A stretch of DNA of 64,000 nt from Pseudonocardia kunmingensis (GTDB lineage Bacteria; Actinomycetota; Actinomycetes; Mycobacteriales; Pseudonocardiaceae): the NCBI RefSeq assembly GCF_006716445.1, contig NZ_VFPA01000008.1:186001-250000 (forward strand). The letters run 5' to 3'. Each line of letters starts with the position of its first letter. Position 1 is the first letter of the stretch. The notes beneath the pieces were generated by a model, which was not told where the DNA came from, did no database searches, and worked only from the letters and a program-made list of their open reading frames with translations. Of the stretch, positions 23,871-32,282 are shown one piece after another. The translations under genes were made by a program, and so were the position numbers.

Positions 23871-23935
23871 CTGAGCAGTATCCCTCATCCAGATAGTCCG
23901 AACCGATGGCTCCTTGCAACTGCACGGCAAACATT

Positions 23936-23953
23936 GCTCATTCGCCTATGAGC
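23936..23953. promoter_or_regulatory. Inverted repeat GCTCA-N8-TGAGC in the Lrp/MHS divergent region
   Basis: Perfect 5-base arms around an 8-base A/T-richer spacer, in the 134-base gap between the Lrp regulator and the transporter gene. The region just before it (ttgcaactgcacggcaaac) is also less GC-rich than its surroundings. Candidate binding site for the divergent regulator. Confidence 0.35.
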
Positions 23954-24004
23954 GTTGAAGCATGGATGCCGACCGTCCGTTCCCTTCCCCGCGTGGAGCC
24001 GCAC

Positions 24005-25309
24005 ATGTCCCCGTCCACCACGGCCGAGCCACAGAGCGCGCGAAGCACGCGCCGTGCGCTCGTCGGCGGCACGATCGGCAACTTCGTCGAGTGGTTCGAC
24101 TGGTCGGTCTACGGCTTCTTCGCGGCCTACTTCGCCGGCCAGTTCTTCCCGGGCGGCGAGGTGTCGGCGACGCTCTCGACGCTGCTGGTGTTCGCGATCA
24201 GCTTCTTCATGCGCCCGGTCGGTGCTGCGGTGCTCGGGGTCTACGCCGACCGGTACGGCCGCCGTCACGGCATGACGCTGACGATCCTGCTGATGGCGCT
24301 GGGGAGCCTGCTCATCGCGGTGGCGCCGACCTACGCCGCGGTCGGATGGCTCGCCCCGGCGGTGCTGATCGTCGGGCGGCTGCTGCAGGGGTTCTCGACC
24401 GGCGGCGAGTTCGGGACGTCCGCCTCGTTCCTCGTCGAGTGGGCGAGGCCGGGGCGGCGGGCGTTCGCCGGGTCCTTCCAGCAGGTGTCGGTGGTGCTGG
24501 GGATCCTGTGCGCGTCGCTGTGCGCCACCGTCCTCACCCGGGTGCTCGACGACGCGGCGCTGGCCGAGTGGGGCTGGCGACTGCCGTTCGCGCTCGGCGC
24601 GGTGATCGGGCTGGTCGGCCTCTACATCCGGCGCCGGCTGGACGAGCCGGAGGCGTTCCGGCGGCTCGAGCAGGCGGGTCAGCGCGAGCACAAGCCGCTC
24701 GGCGCGATGGCCGCGGGGCACCGGCGCGGGGCGTGGTTCGTGTTCGGCATCTCCATCGCCGGGTCCGTGATCACCTACATGTGGCTGACCTACCTGCCCA
24801 CCTACGCGGCGCTGACCGCCGGTGCCGACCCCGCGGACGCGCAGCTGGCCAACACGATCGCGCTGGCCTTCTTCGTGGTGATCCTGCCGTTCGCGGCGCT
24901 GCTGTCGGACCGCTTCGGGCGCAGGCCGACGATGCTCGTCTACGCGGTGGCGTTCGTGATCCTGCCGTTCCCGCTGCTGTCGATGCTCGACGCGAGCTTC
25001 ACCAGCGTGCTGGTCGTGTCGCTGGTCGGGATGGCGTTCCTGTCGCTCAACCACTCCAACCTGGCCACGGTCTTCGCCGAGCTGTTCCCCCCGCAGGTGC
25101 GCACCATCGGCATCGCGCTGCCGTACGCGATCTCGAACGCGATCTTCGGCGGTACCGCGCCGAGCGTCATGCAGTTCTTCGGCGCGCGGGACAACCTGTG
25201 GGCCGTGCCGCTGTACGTCACCGCCTGCGCCGTGGTCACCGGACTGTTCTTCGTCTTCATGAAGGAGACGAAGACCGCGGACACCGGCGACGTGGCCATG
25301 CGCGCATGA
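24005..25309 (+). CDS. MFS transporter, metabolite:H+ symporter (MHS) family
   Basis: 434 residues with twelve helices. GNFVEWFDWSVYGFFAAYFA in helix 1, the loop motif YADRYGRRHGM, LLQGFSTGGEFGTSASF, and DRFGRRPTM identify the MHS group (proline/betaine, ketoglutarate and shikimate-type carriers). The start at 24005 has GGAG eight bases before it; the longer frame to 23906 runs into the promoter region. It is the first gene of a six-gene chain joined by 4-base overlaps except between the dipeptidase and AbgB-like gene. It probably imports the amide or peptide hydrolysed by the next three enzymes. Confidence 0.88.
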   Translation: MSPSTTAEPQSARSTRRALVGGTIGNFVEWFDWSVYGFFAAYFAGQFFPGGEVSATLSTLLVFAISFFMRPVGAAVLGVYADRYGRRHGMTLTILLMALGSLLIAVAPTYAAVGWLAPAVLIVGRLLQGFSTGGEFGTSASFLVEWARPGRRAFAGSFQQVSVVLGILCASLCATVLTRVLDDAALAEWGWRLPFALGAVIGLVGLYIRRRLDEPEAFRRLEQAGQREHKPLGAMAAGHRRGAWFVFGISIAGSVITYMWLTYLPTYAALTAGADPADAQLANTIALAFFVVILPFAALLSDRFGRRPTMLVYAVAFVILPFPLLSMLDASFTSVLVVSLVGMAFLSLNHSNLATVFAELFPPQVRTIGIALPYAISNAIFGGTAPSVMQFFGARDNLWAVPLYVTACAVVTGLFFVFMKETKTADTGDVAMRA

Positions 25310-26352
25310 TCGGCCTCGCCCGGGACGTCGACCGCCTCCCGCCCTACGAGCAGGAGCTCACGGCGGCGCAGCGCGAGCGCGTCGAGCGGCTGCTCGCCGG
25401 GCCGGTGGTGTCGCTGCACGACCACCCGATCCGGCTGCCCGACCCGCTGACCCCGCAGACGTGGGCCGAGCAGAGCAGCGCCGGCACCGACCGGCTCGGC
25501 CACGCGGGCCTGCGCGCGTCGGGTCTGGACGTGGTGCTCGCCAGCTCGCTCGCGGACCCCGACCAGCAGCGGCTGCTGCGCTGGGCGGCGCGGCTGCGCG
25601 AGGACGTCGACCCCGACGGCCCGCGAGTACTGCTCGCGCTGGAGGACCTGGGCAGCATCGGCACCGACCTGGACGGCATCGTGGACCTGCACGCCGCCGG
25701 CTACCGGTCCGCGGGCCTGGTCTACAACACCGGGAACGCGCTCGGCGGGGGGCTCGGCCAGGCCCACGACGACGGCCTCACGAGCCTCGGTCGCGAGGCC
25801 GTCGCCGTCATGAACGGGCTCGGGATGCTCGTCGACCTGTCCCACGTCGGCGACCGCACCAGCATCGAGGCCGCGCGGAGCAGCAGCGCCCCCGTCGTGA
25901 TCACCCACGCGGGGGCCCGCGCCTGCTGGCCGAGCCCGCGCATGAAGCCCGACGACGTGCTGCGGGCGGTCGCCGACACCGGCGGCGTGATCGGCGTCGA
26001 GGCCGCGCCGGGGTCGACCCGGGTGCACGGGCGGCCCGCGCACGACCTGGACGCCGTGATGACGCACGTCGCGTACATCGCGGAGCTGGTCGGCGTCGAG
26101 CACGTCGGGCTCGGCCCCGACACCTTCTTCGGCGACCACGCCGGCCTGTACGCGGCGGCGGGCTGGGCACCGGTGCCGGTTCCCGGCCACGAGGACGTAC
26201 CGCTGCCCGACCACGTCGCCGGGATGGAGAACCCGGCGGAGGCGCCCCGCAACGCGGCGTGCTGGCTCGTGCGGCACGGCTGGTCCGACGCCGACATCGC
26301 CAAGGTCCTCGGCGTCAACGCCCAGCGCGTGCTCGATGCCGTGCTGCGCTGA
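25306..26352 (+). CDS. Membrane-dipeptidase family hydrolase (peptidase M19)
   Basis: 348 residues, amidohydrolase-type barrel. The first metal motif is HDHP in place of the common DxHND-type segment; then ALEDLGSIG, LSHVGDRTS, ITHAGARACWPSPRMKPDD and HVGLGPDTFFGD follow the M19 order. Some canonical residues look altered, so the substrate may be an N-acyl amino acid or a lactam rather than a dipeptide. The ATG overlaps the transporter stop (ATGA), tying hydrolysis to uptake. No signal peptide: it acts in the cytoplasm. Confidence 0.82.
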   Translation: MIGLARDVDRLPPYEQELTAAQRERVERLLAGPVVSLHDHPIRLPDPLTPQTWAEQSSAGTDRLGHAGLRASGLDVVLASSLADPDQQRLLRWAARLREDVDPDGPRVLLALEDLGSIGTDLDGIVDLHAAGYRSAGLVYNTGNALGGGLGQAHDDGLTSLGREAVAVMNGLGMLVDLSHVGDRTSIEAARSSSAPVVITHAGARACWPSPRMKPDDVLRAVADTGGVIGVEAAPGSTRVHGRPAHDLDAVMTHVAYIAELVGVEHVGLGPDTFFGDHAGLYAAAGWAPVPVPGHEDVPLPDHVAGMENPAEAPRNAACWLVRHGWSDADIAKVLGVNAQRVLDAVLR

Positions 26353-26389
26353 CCTCACCACCGCTCCCCACCCACAAGGAGGCACCACC

Positions 26390-27577
26390 GTGACCGGCGC
26401 CCCAGCCGCGATCCACACGCGGATCGAGGAGGAGGTCGGCCGCCTCGCCGAGCAGCTGACCGAGCTGAGCCTCGACCTGCATGCCCACCCCGAGTTGGCG
26501 ATGCAGGAGGAGCACGCCGCGAAGCGGCTCACCGGACTGCTGCGCGACGACTTCGAGGTGGAGGAGGGGGTCGGCGGGCTGCCGACCGCGTTCCGCGCCA
26601 CCGCGGGTGCGGGCTCGCCCGTTGTGGCGTTCCTCTGCGAGTACGACGCGTTGCCCGGGATCGGGCACGGATGCGGGCACAACCTCATCGCCGCGGGCGG
26701 TGCGGGTGCCGCGCTCGCGCTGCGCAGGGCCGCCCCGCAGCTGCCGGGCGCCGTCTCCTGCATCGGCACGCCGGGGGAGGAAGGGGCGGGCGGCAAGGTG
26801 CTGCTGCTCGACGCGGGCGTGTTCGACGGCGTCGACGCCGCGCTGATGTTCCACCCGAGCGACACGACGATGCCGATCCGGCACGCCACCGCCACCTGCC
26901 CGTTCACGGTGGAGTTCCACGGGGTGGCGGCGCACGCCGCCGCGAGCGCCCACGAGGGCCGCAGCGCGCTTGCGGCCGTGATCCAGTTCTTCGTCGGCGT
27001 CGATGCGCTGCGCCAGTTCGTGCCGGAGACCAGCCGGATGCACGGCGTCATCACCCACGGCGGCGAGGCCGCGAACGTCGTCCCCGCGTACACGAGGGCG
27101 GAGTTCATGGTGCGGGCGTTGACCGGCGACGTCGTGGGCGACCTCGCGGATCGGGTCGAGGCGGTCGCGGAGGCGGCCGCCCGCGCCACCGGGACCACGG
27201 TGACGATCACCCGCGGGATCGCCTACGCCGAGCGCAAGAACAACCACGTGATCGCCGGCCTGGTCGCCGACCACCTGCGGCGCCAGGGCGTGCCGGTCGA
27301 GCAGCCGGTGCTGCGCGGTGGCACGGGCTCGTCCGACATCGGCAACGTGAGCCTGGTGCTGCCGACCATCCACCCGTACCTGCAGGTGATGGACCGCGGC
27401 ACCCCCACCCACTCGGAGGCGATGGCCGACGCGGTCGCCGCGCCCCGGGCCCACGAGGCGATGCTCCGGATGGCGACCGCGCTGGCCTGCGCGGGCGCCG
27501 ACCTGCTCGCCGACCCGGAGCTGCTCGCCACCGCTCGCGCCGAGTTCGCCACCCGCGGCCCGGACCTGCCGCAGTGA
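26390..27577 (+). CDS. M20 family amidohydrolase, AbgB-like
   Basis: 395 residues. LSLDLHAHPELAMQEEHAA, FLCEYDALPGIGHGCGHN, GTPGEEGAGGK, an internal lid domain from FTVEFHGVAAHAAASAHEG, and TIHPYLQVMDRGTPTHSEAM identify the M20D subfamily closest in pattern to AbgB, the subunit of p-aminobenzoyl-glutamate hydrolase. GTG start with AAGGAGG eight bases upstream. The following gene is AbgA-like and overlaps it by 4 bases, so a heterodimeric aminoacylase is likely. Metal: probably Mn or Zn through the H-C/D-E-H set. Confidence 0.85.
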   Translation: MTGAPAAIHTRIEEEVGRLAEQLTELSLDLHAHPELAMQEEHAAKRLTGLLRDDFEVEEGVGGLPTAFRATAGAGSPVVAFLCEYDALPGIGHGCGHNLIAAGGAGAALALRRAAPQLPGAVSCIGTPGEEGAGGKVLLLDAGVFDGVDAALMFHPSDTTMPIRHATATCPFTVEFHGVAAHAAASAHEGRSALAAVIQFFVGVDALRQFVPETSRMHGVITHGGEAANVVPAYTRAEFMVRALTGDVVGDLADRVEAVAEAAARATGTTVTITRGIAYAERKNNHVIAGLVADHLRRQGVPVEQPVLRGGTGSSDIGNVSLVLPTIHPYLQVMDRGTPTHSEAMADAVAAPRAHEAMLRMATALACAGADLLADPELLATARAEFATRGPDLPQ

Positions 27578-28857
27578 ACACCCCCCTGACCGCGCCCTGG
27601 CCGTCCGACGTGACGGATGTGGTGGCGGTGCGCCGCGACCTGCACGCACACCCCGAGGTCGGCTTCACCGAGATCCGGACCGCCGCGCGCGTCGAGACGG
27701 CGTTGCGGGAGCTCGGCTGGCGGGTCCGCTCCGGCGCCGATGTGGTCGACCCCGCCGGGCACCCCGGCCTCCCGCCGGCCGCGGTACTCGACGCCGCCGC
27801 GGAGCGCGCACGGGCGGAGGGCGTTCCCGCGGACCAGGTGGCGCGGCTGTCCGGCGGCCGCACCGCCGTGGTCGCCGACCTCGACGGCGAGCGGCCGGGG
27901 CCGCGGGTCGCCTTCCGGTTCGACATGGACGCGCTGCCCATCGGCGAGGACGGTGACCGGCGGCACGTCCCGTCCCGGGAGGGATTCGCGTCTCGGCACC
28001 CGGGCGTGATGCACGCCTGCGGCCACGACGGGCACGTCGCCATCGGGCTGGCGCTGGCCGCGGCCCTGTCCGCCCGCGACTTCCCGGGCAGCGTGCGGCT
28101 GCTGTTCCAACCAGCGGAGGAGGGGGTGCGCGGCGCCGAACCGATGGCCGCGGCCGGGGTCCTCGCCGGCGTCGACGTCGTGGTGGCCATCCACCTCGCG
28201 TTCGGGTTGCCCACCGGGGTGATCGCACCCTCGGCCACGGAGCTGATCGCCACGTCGAAGCACCTCGCCCGGTTCACCGGACGCCAGGCGCACGCGGCCA
28301 AGGCGCCCGAGCAGGGCCGCAACGCGCTGCTCGCCGCGGCCACGGCCGCGCTCAACCTGCACGCGCTCCCACCGTTCGCCGGCGCCGTCACCCGGGTGAA
28401 CGTGGGGCGCCTCGAAGCCGGCGTCGCGCCCAACGTGATCGCGGGTGCGGCCGAGCTCGCCTACGAGACGCGCGCCGACTCTGCCGACGTGGCGGCCGAG
28501 CTCGCCCGGCGGGCCGAGATCGTCGTCCGCGCGGCCGCGCAGATGCACGAGACCGGCGTGGAGCTCGTGCGCACGGGGCACGCCACGGCCGCGCACACGG
28601 ATGCGTCGGTGGCCGCGGCGCTGACCGCGGCGGCCGAAGGCGTCGCGCGGGTGCGGGCCACGCATCCCCTCGGCGCGAGCGACGACGCGAGCCTGCTGAT
28701 GCGCGCGGTGCAGGAGGCGGGCGGCGCAGCCGGATACGCGATCGTCGGGTCGGACACCCCCGGCCCACCGCACTCGCCCCGGTTCGACGTGGACGAGGCG
28801 GTGCTGCCGGTGGCGGTGACGTGGTTGGAGCGAGCGGTGAAGGGCGGGAGCTGGTGA
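27574..28857 (+). CDS. M20 family amidohydrolase, AbgA-like
   Basis: 427 residues. RRDLHAHPEVGFTEIRTA, RFDMDALPIGED, MHACGHDGHVAIGLAL, LFQPAEEGVRGAEPM and a dimerisation/lid domain show a complete M20D fold, with a roughly 60-residue insertion after the first His motif (VDPAGHPGLPPAAVLDAAAERARAEG) as AbgA has. Coupled to the AbgB-like gene (GTGA) and to the next gene (GTGA). In Escherichia coli AbgA/AbgB hydrolyse p-aminobenzoyl-glutamate delivered by AbgT; here an MHS carrier takes the transporter place. Confidence 0.85.
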   Translation: MNTPLTAPWPSDVTDVVAVRRDLHAHPEVGFTEIRTAARVETALRELGWRVRSGADVVDPAGHPGLPPAAVLDAAAERARAEGVPADQVARLSGGRTAVVADLDGERPGPRVAFRFDMDALPIGEDGDRRHVPSREGFASRHPGVMHACGHDGHVAIGLALAAALSARDFPGSVRLLFQPAEEGVRGAEPMAAAGVLAGVDVVVAIHLAFGLPTGVIAPSATELIATSKHLARFTGRQAHAAKAPEQGRNALLAAATAALNLHALPPFAGAVTRVNVGRLEAGVAPNVIAGAAELAYETRADSADVAAELARRAEIVVRAAAQMHETGVELVRTGHATAAHTDASVAAALTAAAEGVARVRATHPLGASDDASLLMRAVQEAGGAAGYAIVGSDTPGPPHSPRFDVDEAVLPVAVTWLERAVKGGSW

Positions 28858-29882
28858 GCGGGTCGTACACCGTGGTCGGTGGCGGGGCGATCGGCGGGAC
28901 GCTCGCGTTCCACCTCGCCCGGGCCGGCCACCAGGTGCAGGTGGTGGACACGGACGCCGCGCACGTGGCAGCGATCCGCCGGCGTGGGCTGGTCATCCGC
29001 GGCGCCGACGGTACCGAGCGGAGCGTGCCCCTCGCGGCCTGCGGCCCGGACGAGGCGCCCGCGAGCCTCGGCGCGGTCATCCTCGCGGTGAAGGCGCACG
29101 CCACCACGTCCGCCGCGCGGTGGATCGCGCCACGGCTCGCCGCCGACGGGTACGTCGCGAGCCTGCAGAACGGCCTGTGCGAGCCCGAGATCGCGGCTGC
29201 CGTCGGCGCCTCGCGCACCGTCTCCGCGTTCGTGAACCTCTTCGCCGACCTCGTCGAGCCCGGAGTGATCGCCGACGGCGGGCCGGGCGCGCTGGTCGTC
29301 GGCGAGCTCGACGGCACCGTCAGCCCGAGGGTGCGCGCGCTCGTCGCGGACCTGCAGGCGTGGGGTCCCGCGGTGGCGAGCGAGAACGTCGCGGGCTTCC
29401 TGTGGTCGAAGCTCGCCTACGGCGTGGTGGGCGCGGCCGGCGCCGCCGTCGACGACCCGATCTTCGACACGATCGAGGCCTTCCCGGACCTCACGATCGC
29501 CCTGGCCAGGGAGGTCTACGCGGTCGCGGCGGCGCAGGGCATCGCCCCGGAGCCGTTCGACGCGTGGGAGGCCGACGCCTTCCTGCCCGACGCCCCACCC
29601 GAACGGACTCGCGCCGCACTCGCGAAGTTCTGCGCCTGGCTGCGCACCCAGCCGAAGACCCGGACCGGGATCTGGCGGGACATCGCCGTGCGGCACCGCC
29701 CGACCGAGGTGCCGGCGCAGTACGGTCCGGTGCTCCAGGTGGCCGCCGAGCACGGGATCGCCTGCCCGGGCATCGCGGCGGTGCTCGCGATGATCGGTGA
29801 GCTGGAGCGCGGCAGGGAACGCCACCGCGACAACCTCGTCGAGCTCGACGAGGCGATCTGCAAGGGAGGGAACGGCTCGTGA
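28854..29882 (+). CDS. Ketopantoate reductase-like (ApbA/PanE family) dehydrogenase
   Basis: 342 residues. N-terminal Rossmann motif YTVVGGGAIGGTLAFHLARAGH, VDTDAAHV, ILAVKAH and SLQNGL match the ApbA_N domain; the helical C-terminal half contains WSKLAYGV, where Lys is the conserved catalytic residue. PanE itself is about 300 residues and not in such operons, so this is more likely a dehydrogenase of a 2-keto or 2-hydroxy acid released by the amidohydrolases (inference). It overlaps both neighbours by 4 bases. Confidence 0.8.
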   Translation: MSGSYTVVGGGAIGGTLAFHLARAGHQVQVVDTDAAHVAAIRRRGLVIRGADGTERSVPLAACGPDEAPASLGAVILAVKAHATTSAARWIAPRLAADGYVASLQNGLCEPEIAAAVGASRTVSAFVNLFADLVEPGVIADGGPGALVVGELDGTVSPRVRALVADLQAWGPAVASENVAGFLWSKLAYGVVGAAGAAVDDPIFDTIEAFPDLTIALAREVYAVAAAQGIAPEPFDAWEADAFLPDAPPERTRAALAKFCAWLRTQPKTRTGIWRDIAVRHRPTEVPAQYGPVLQVAAEHGIACPGIAAVLAMIGELERGRERHRDNLVELDEAICKGGNGS

Positions 29883-30673
29883 CACGGCACGTAATGGTCA
29901 CCGGCGCGGCAGGCGGACTGGGGAGCGCGATCGCGGCGAGGTTCGCCGCGGCGGGCGACCGGATCACCGGCGTCGACCTCCGGGAGGAGCCGCTGCGCGC
30001 GAGCGTCGACGCGCTCGCCTCGGCGCACGGAGTGGCCGTCGACGCCCTCACCGCGGACCTCTCGGCCCCCGAGGCCGGTTCCGTCGTCGACCGGGCCTGG
30101 GAGCGCTCCGGGCCGATCGACGTGTTGGTGAACGCTGCGGGCATCTGGCCCGCCACCCCGCTGCTCGACATGACCGCGGCGATGTGGGACCACGTCCTGG
30201 CGATCAACACCAGGGCCCCGATGCTCACCACGGTGGCCCTCGGGCGGCTGGCCGTCGCCGCCGGGCGGACCGCGAGCGTCGTGAACATCGCGTCCGGGGC
30301 GGCGGTCCGCGCCAGGCCGGGCGCGTCGCACTACTGCACCTCCAAGGCCGCGCTGGAGATGCTCACCCGGTCCTGCTCCGTCGAGCTCGGTGGTCACGGC
30401 ATCCGGGTCAACGCCGTGTCGCCCGGTTACGTCGCCGGCAGCAGCCAGGAGGTCAACCCGGTCACCGAGGAGTACACCGCGGCCGTCTCCGGCAACGCGC
30501 TCGGCCGGATCGGGCAGCCCGACGACGTCGCGGGTGCGGTGTTCTTCCTCGCGTCGCCGGACGCCGCCTGGACCACCGGGGCCGTCCTGCGCGTCGACGG
30601 CGGCTCCTCCGCGGGCAACCCGGCGCTACCCGTGCACTGGGCCGGGACCACCGAGGCGCAGTCACCGCGATGA
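29879..30673 (+). CDS. SDR family oxidoreductase
   Basis: 264 residues, classical SDR. TGAAGGLG near 8-15, NAAGIW near 85, Ser in NIASGAAV, and the active-site pair Tyr/Lys in HYCTSKAALE; the C-terminal TTGAVLRVDGGSS is the usual signature. Last gene of the transporter-amidohydrolase operon, overlapping the ketopantoate-reductase-like gene by GTGA. It probably oxidises or reduces the carbon skeleton left after amide hydrolysis. Confidence 0.85.
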   Translation: MTRHVMVTGAAGGLGSAIAARFAAAGDRITGVDLREEPLRASVDALASAHGVAVDALTADLSAPEAGSVVDRAWERSGPIDVLVNAAGIWPATPLLDMTAAMWDHVLAINTRAPMLTTVALGRLAVAAGRTASVVNIASGAAVRARPGASHYCTSKAALEMLTRSCSVELGGHGIRVNAVSPGYVAGSSQEVNPVTEEYTAAVSGNALGRIGQPDDVAGAVFFLASPDAAWTTGAVLRVDGGSSAGNPALPVHWAGTTEAQSPR

Positions 30674-30753
30674 CCAGGTCGAACTGTCGGACCGCGCGCA
30701 AACCTGCGTCGCCGTCCTGAGGAGCGCCCGGCGAGGACCCGGAGGACGAGTGA

Positions 30754-31047
30754 TCAGCGCGGCCGCCGCCACTCCCGGGTGGACGCGATCCATTCGAGGG
30801 TGGCACGAGGGTCCTCGCCCAGCTCCCGGGACAGTCGGATGATCGCCTCACCGGCGATGGCGGTGACCTCGCTCAACACCTGCTCGGCGTCGCCGCCGGA
30901 GGCGATCGAGCCCATGAGGGTCGAGAGGTCCGTGTGCTCCGCCGTGGTCTGCGCGTCGCCGCCGTAGGTCAGCGCATCCTCGACCTCGGCGGCCACCAGC
31001 CGCCGGGCCAGCTCGGCCCGCCGATTCTCCTCGTCGGTGTTCGTCAC
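30754..31047 (-). CDS. Hypothetical small protein
   Basis: 97 residues from the GTG at 31047 (an AGGGCGG lies about 9 bases upstream; the frame stays open to 31131). The sequence is strongly acidic in the middle (EVEDALTYGGDAQTTAEHTDLSTLMG) with a helical N-terminus (NRRAELARRLVAAEVEDA) and a basic C-terminus (STREWRRPR). No family recognised, no membrane helix or signal. It stands alone between two operons and points away from the iron-transport genes. Confidence 0.5.
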   Translation of the reverse strand: MTNTDEENRRAELARRLVAAEVEDALTYGGDAQTTAEHTDLSTLMGSIASGGDAEQVLSEVTAIAGEAIIRLSRELGEDPRATLEWIASTREWRRPR

Positions 31048-31173
31048 CGGGCACCGCCCTCTCGTCTCACGGTCGAGGGTCCCACGACGGGCCGTGGCGG
31101 TGTCCGGCTCCCGCCCTTCGACCTCCACCACGGAGGCGAGCCGCGACGAAGGACACAGGCCGGCCCGGTGATA

Positions 31174-31192
31174 TCAGGTTAGCCTCACCACA
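31174..31192 (+). promoter_or_regulatory. Iron box (IdeR/DtxR-like)
   Basis: tcaggttagcctcacca followed by CA, 41 bases before the binding-protein gene. It fits the known actinobacterial IdeR/DtxR consensus TWAGGTWAGSCTWACCTWA at about 15 of 19 positions, including the central GGTTAGCCT and the ACC of the other arm. It predicts that the following ABC importer is repressed by iron. Confidence 0.75.
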
Positions 31193-31232
31193 GCTCGCCG
31201 TCCTGGAACGCGTCCCTCGAAGGAATCAGCAC

Positions 31233-32282
31233 GTGACCTTCCCTGCTCCCCGTCTCCTCGGCCGCCTCACGGCCGCGACGCTCGCCGCCTGCATGCTGGT
31301 CGGCTGCGGTGCATCCGAGCCCGTCACCGCCCCCGGCCCGGCAGCAGGCGGGGAGGGGGTCACGACCTACCCGCTCACCGTCGACAACTGCGGCCGGGGT
31401 CAGACGTTCGACGCGGCCCCTGGCCGGGTGGTCTCCCTCGACCAGGGATCGACCGAGATCCTGCTCTCGCTCGGCCTGGCCGACCGGATGGTCGGGACGG
31501 CGTCGTGGACCGATCCGGTGCGGGAGAACCTTGCCGAGGACAACGCGCGCGTACCCCGGTTGGCGGACAACGCCCCGTCGTACGAGGCGGTGCTCGGTAC
31601 GGACCCCGACTTCGTGACGGCGTCGTTCGGGCGGCACTTCAAGGACGAAGGCGGCGTCGCACCGCGCGACCGGTTCGCCGAGACCGGCATCCCGACCTAC
31701 CTCTCGCCCACCGACTGCGAGGACGGCCGCAGCATCAACGGCGGCGGCAAGCGGACCAGGCCGTTGACCATCGACTCGCTGTACCAGGAGATCACCGAGC
31801 TTGCGACGATCTTCGATGTGCCGTCGCGGGGCGCTGCCCTCGTCGAGGAGCTGAAGTCGCGGACGGCGGCGGCCACCACGCAGGCGGACGCCTCCGGGAC
31901 GACGCTGGCGTTCTGGTTCGCCGACACCAGGAGCCCCTACGTCGCCGGCGGTACCGGCTCTGCCGAGCTCCTCGCGCGGACCGTCGGTGCTCGCAACGTC
32001 TTCTCCGACGTCACCGACGAATGGCCGGCCACCACCTGGGAGGCGGTGGTCGACCGCAACCCCTCTGTGCTGGTTCTGGGCGACCTCGCCCGCGACCGGT
32101 TCCCCGGCGACCGGCTCGGCGACAAGGAGTCGTTCCTGAGCTCCGACCCGGTCGCCGGCTCGATGACCGCAGCCCGGGACAAGAGGTACGTGCCGCTGCG
32201 CGGCGCGGAGATGAACCCGTCCATCCGGCTCGTCGACGGCGTCGAGAAGCTCGCCGCCGGTCTGGCCGCACTGCCGCGGTGA
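31233..32282 (+). CDS. Iron/siderophore-type ABC transporter substrate-binding lipoprotein
   Basis: 349 residues. A lipoprotein signal with lipobox LVGC (Cys25) is followed by YPLTVDNCGRGQTFDAAPGRVVSLDQGSTEILLSLGLADRMVG, the start of a class III periplasmic-binding (FecB/BtuF) fold. Anchored outside the membrane, it would deliver ferric siderophore or a related ligand to the permease encoded next. The iron box just upstream supports iron. The same fold is used for cobalamin and coenzyme F420 precursor carriers, so another ligand is possible. Confidence 0.85.
   Translation: MTFPAPRLLGRLTAATLAACMLVGCGASEPVTAPGPAAGGEGVTTYPLTVDNCGRGQTFDAAPGRVVSLDQGSTEILLSLGLADRMVGTASWTDPVRENLAEDNARVPRLADNAPSYEAVLGTDPDFVTASFGRHFKDEGGVAPRDRFAETGIPTYLSPTDCEDGRSINGGGKRTRPLTIDSLYQEITELATIFDVPSRGAALVEELKSRTAAATTQADASGTTLAFWFADTRSPYVAGGTGSAELLARTVGARNVFSDVTDEWPATTWEAVVDRNPSVLVLGDLARDRFPGDRLGDKESFLSSDPVAGSMTAARDKRYVPLRGAEMNPSIRLVDGVEKLAAGLAALPR

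Noticed and set aside
31505..32278. N-terminal extension of the FecCD permease
   Set aside because: It reads the binding-protein gene in another frame; the permease starts at the GTGA overlap at 32279.
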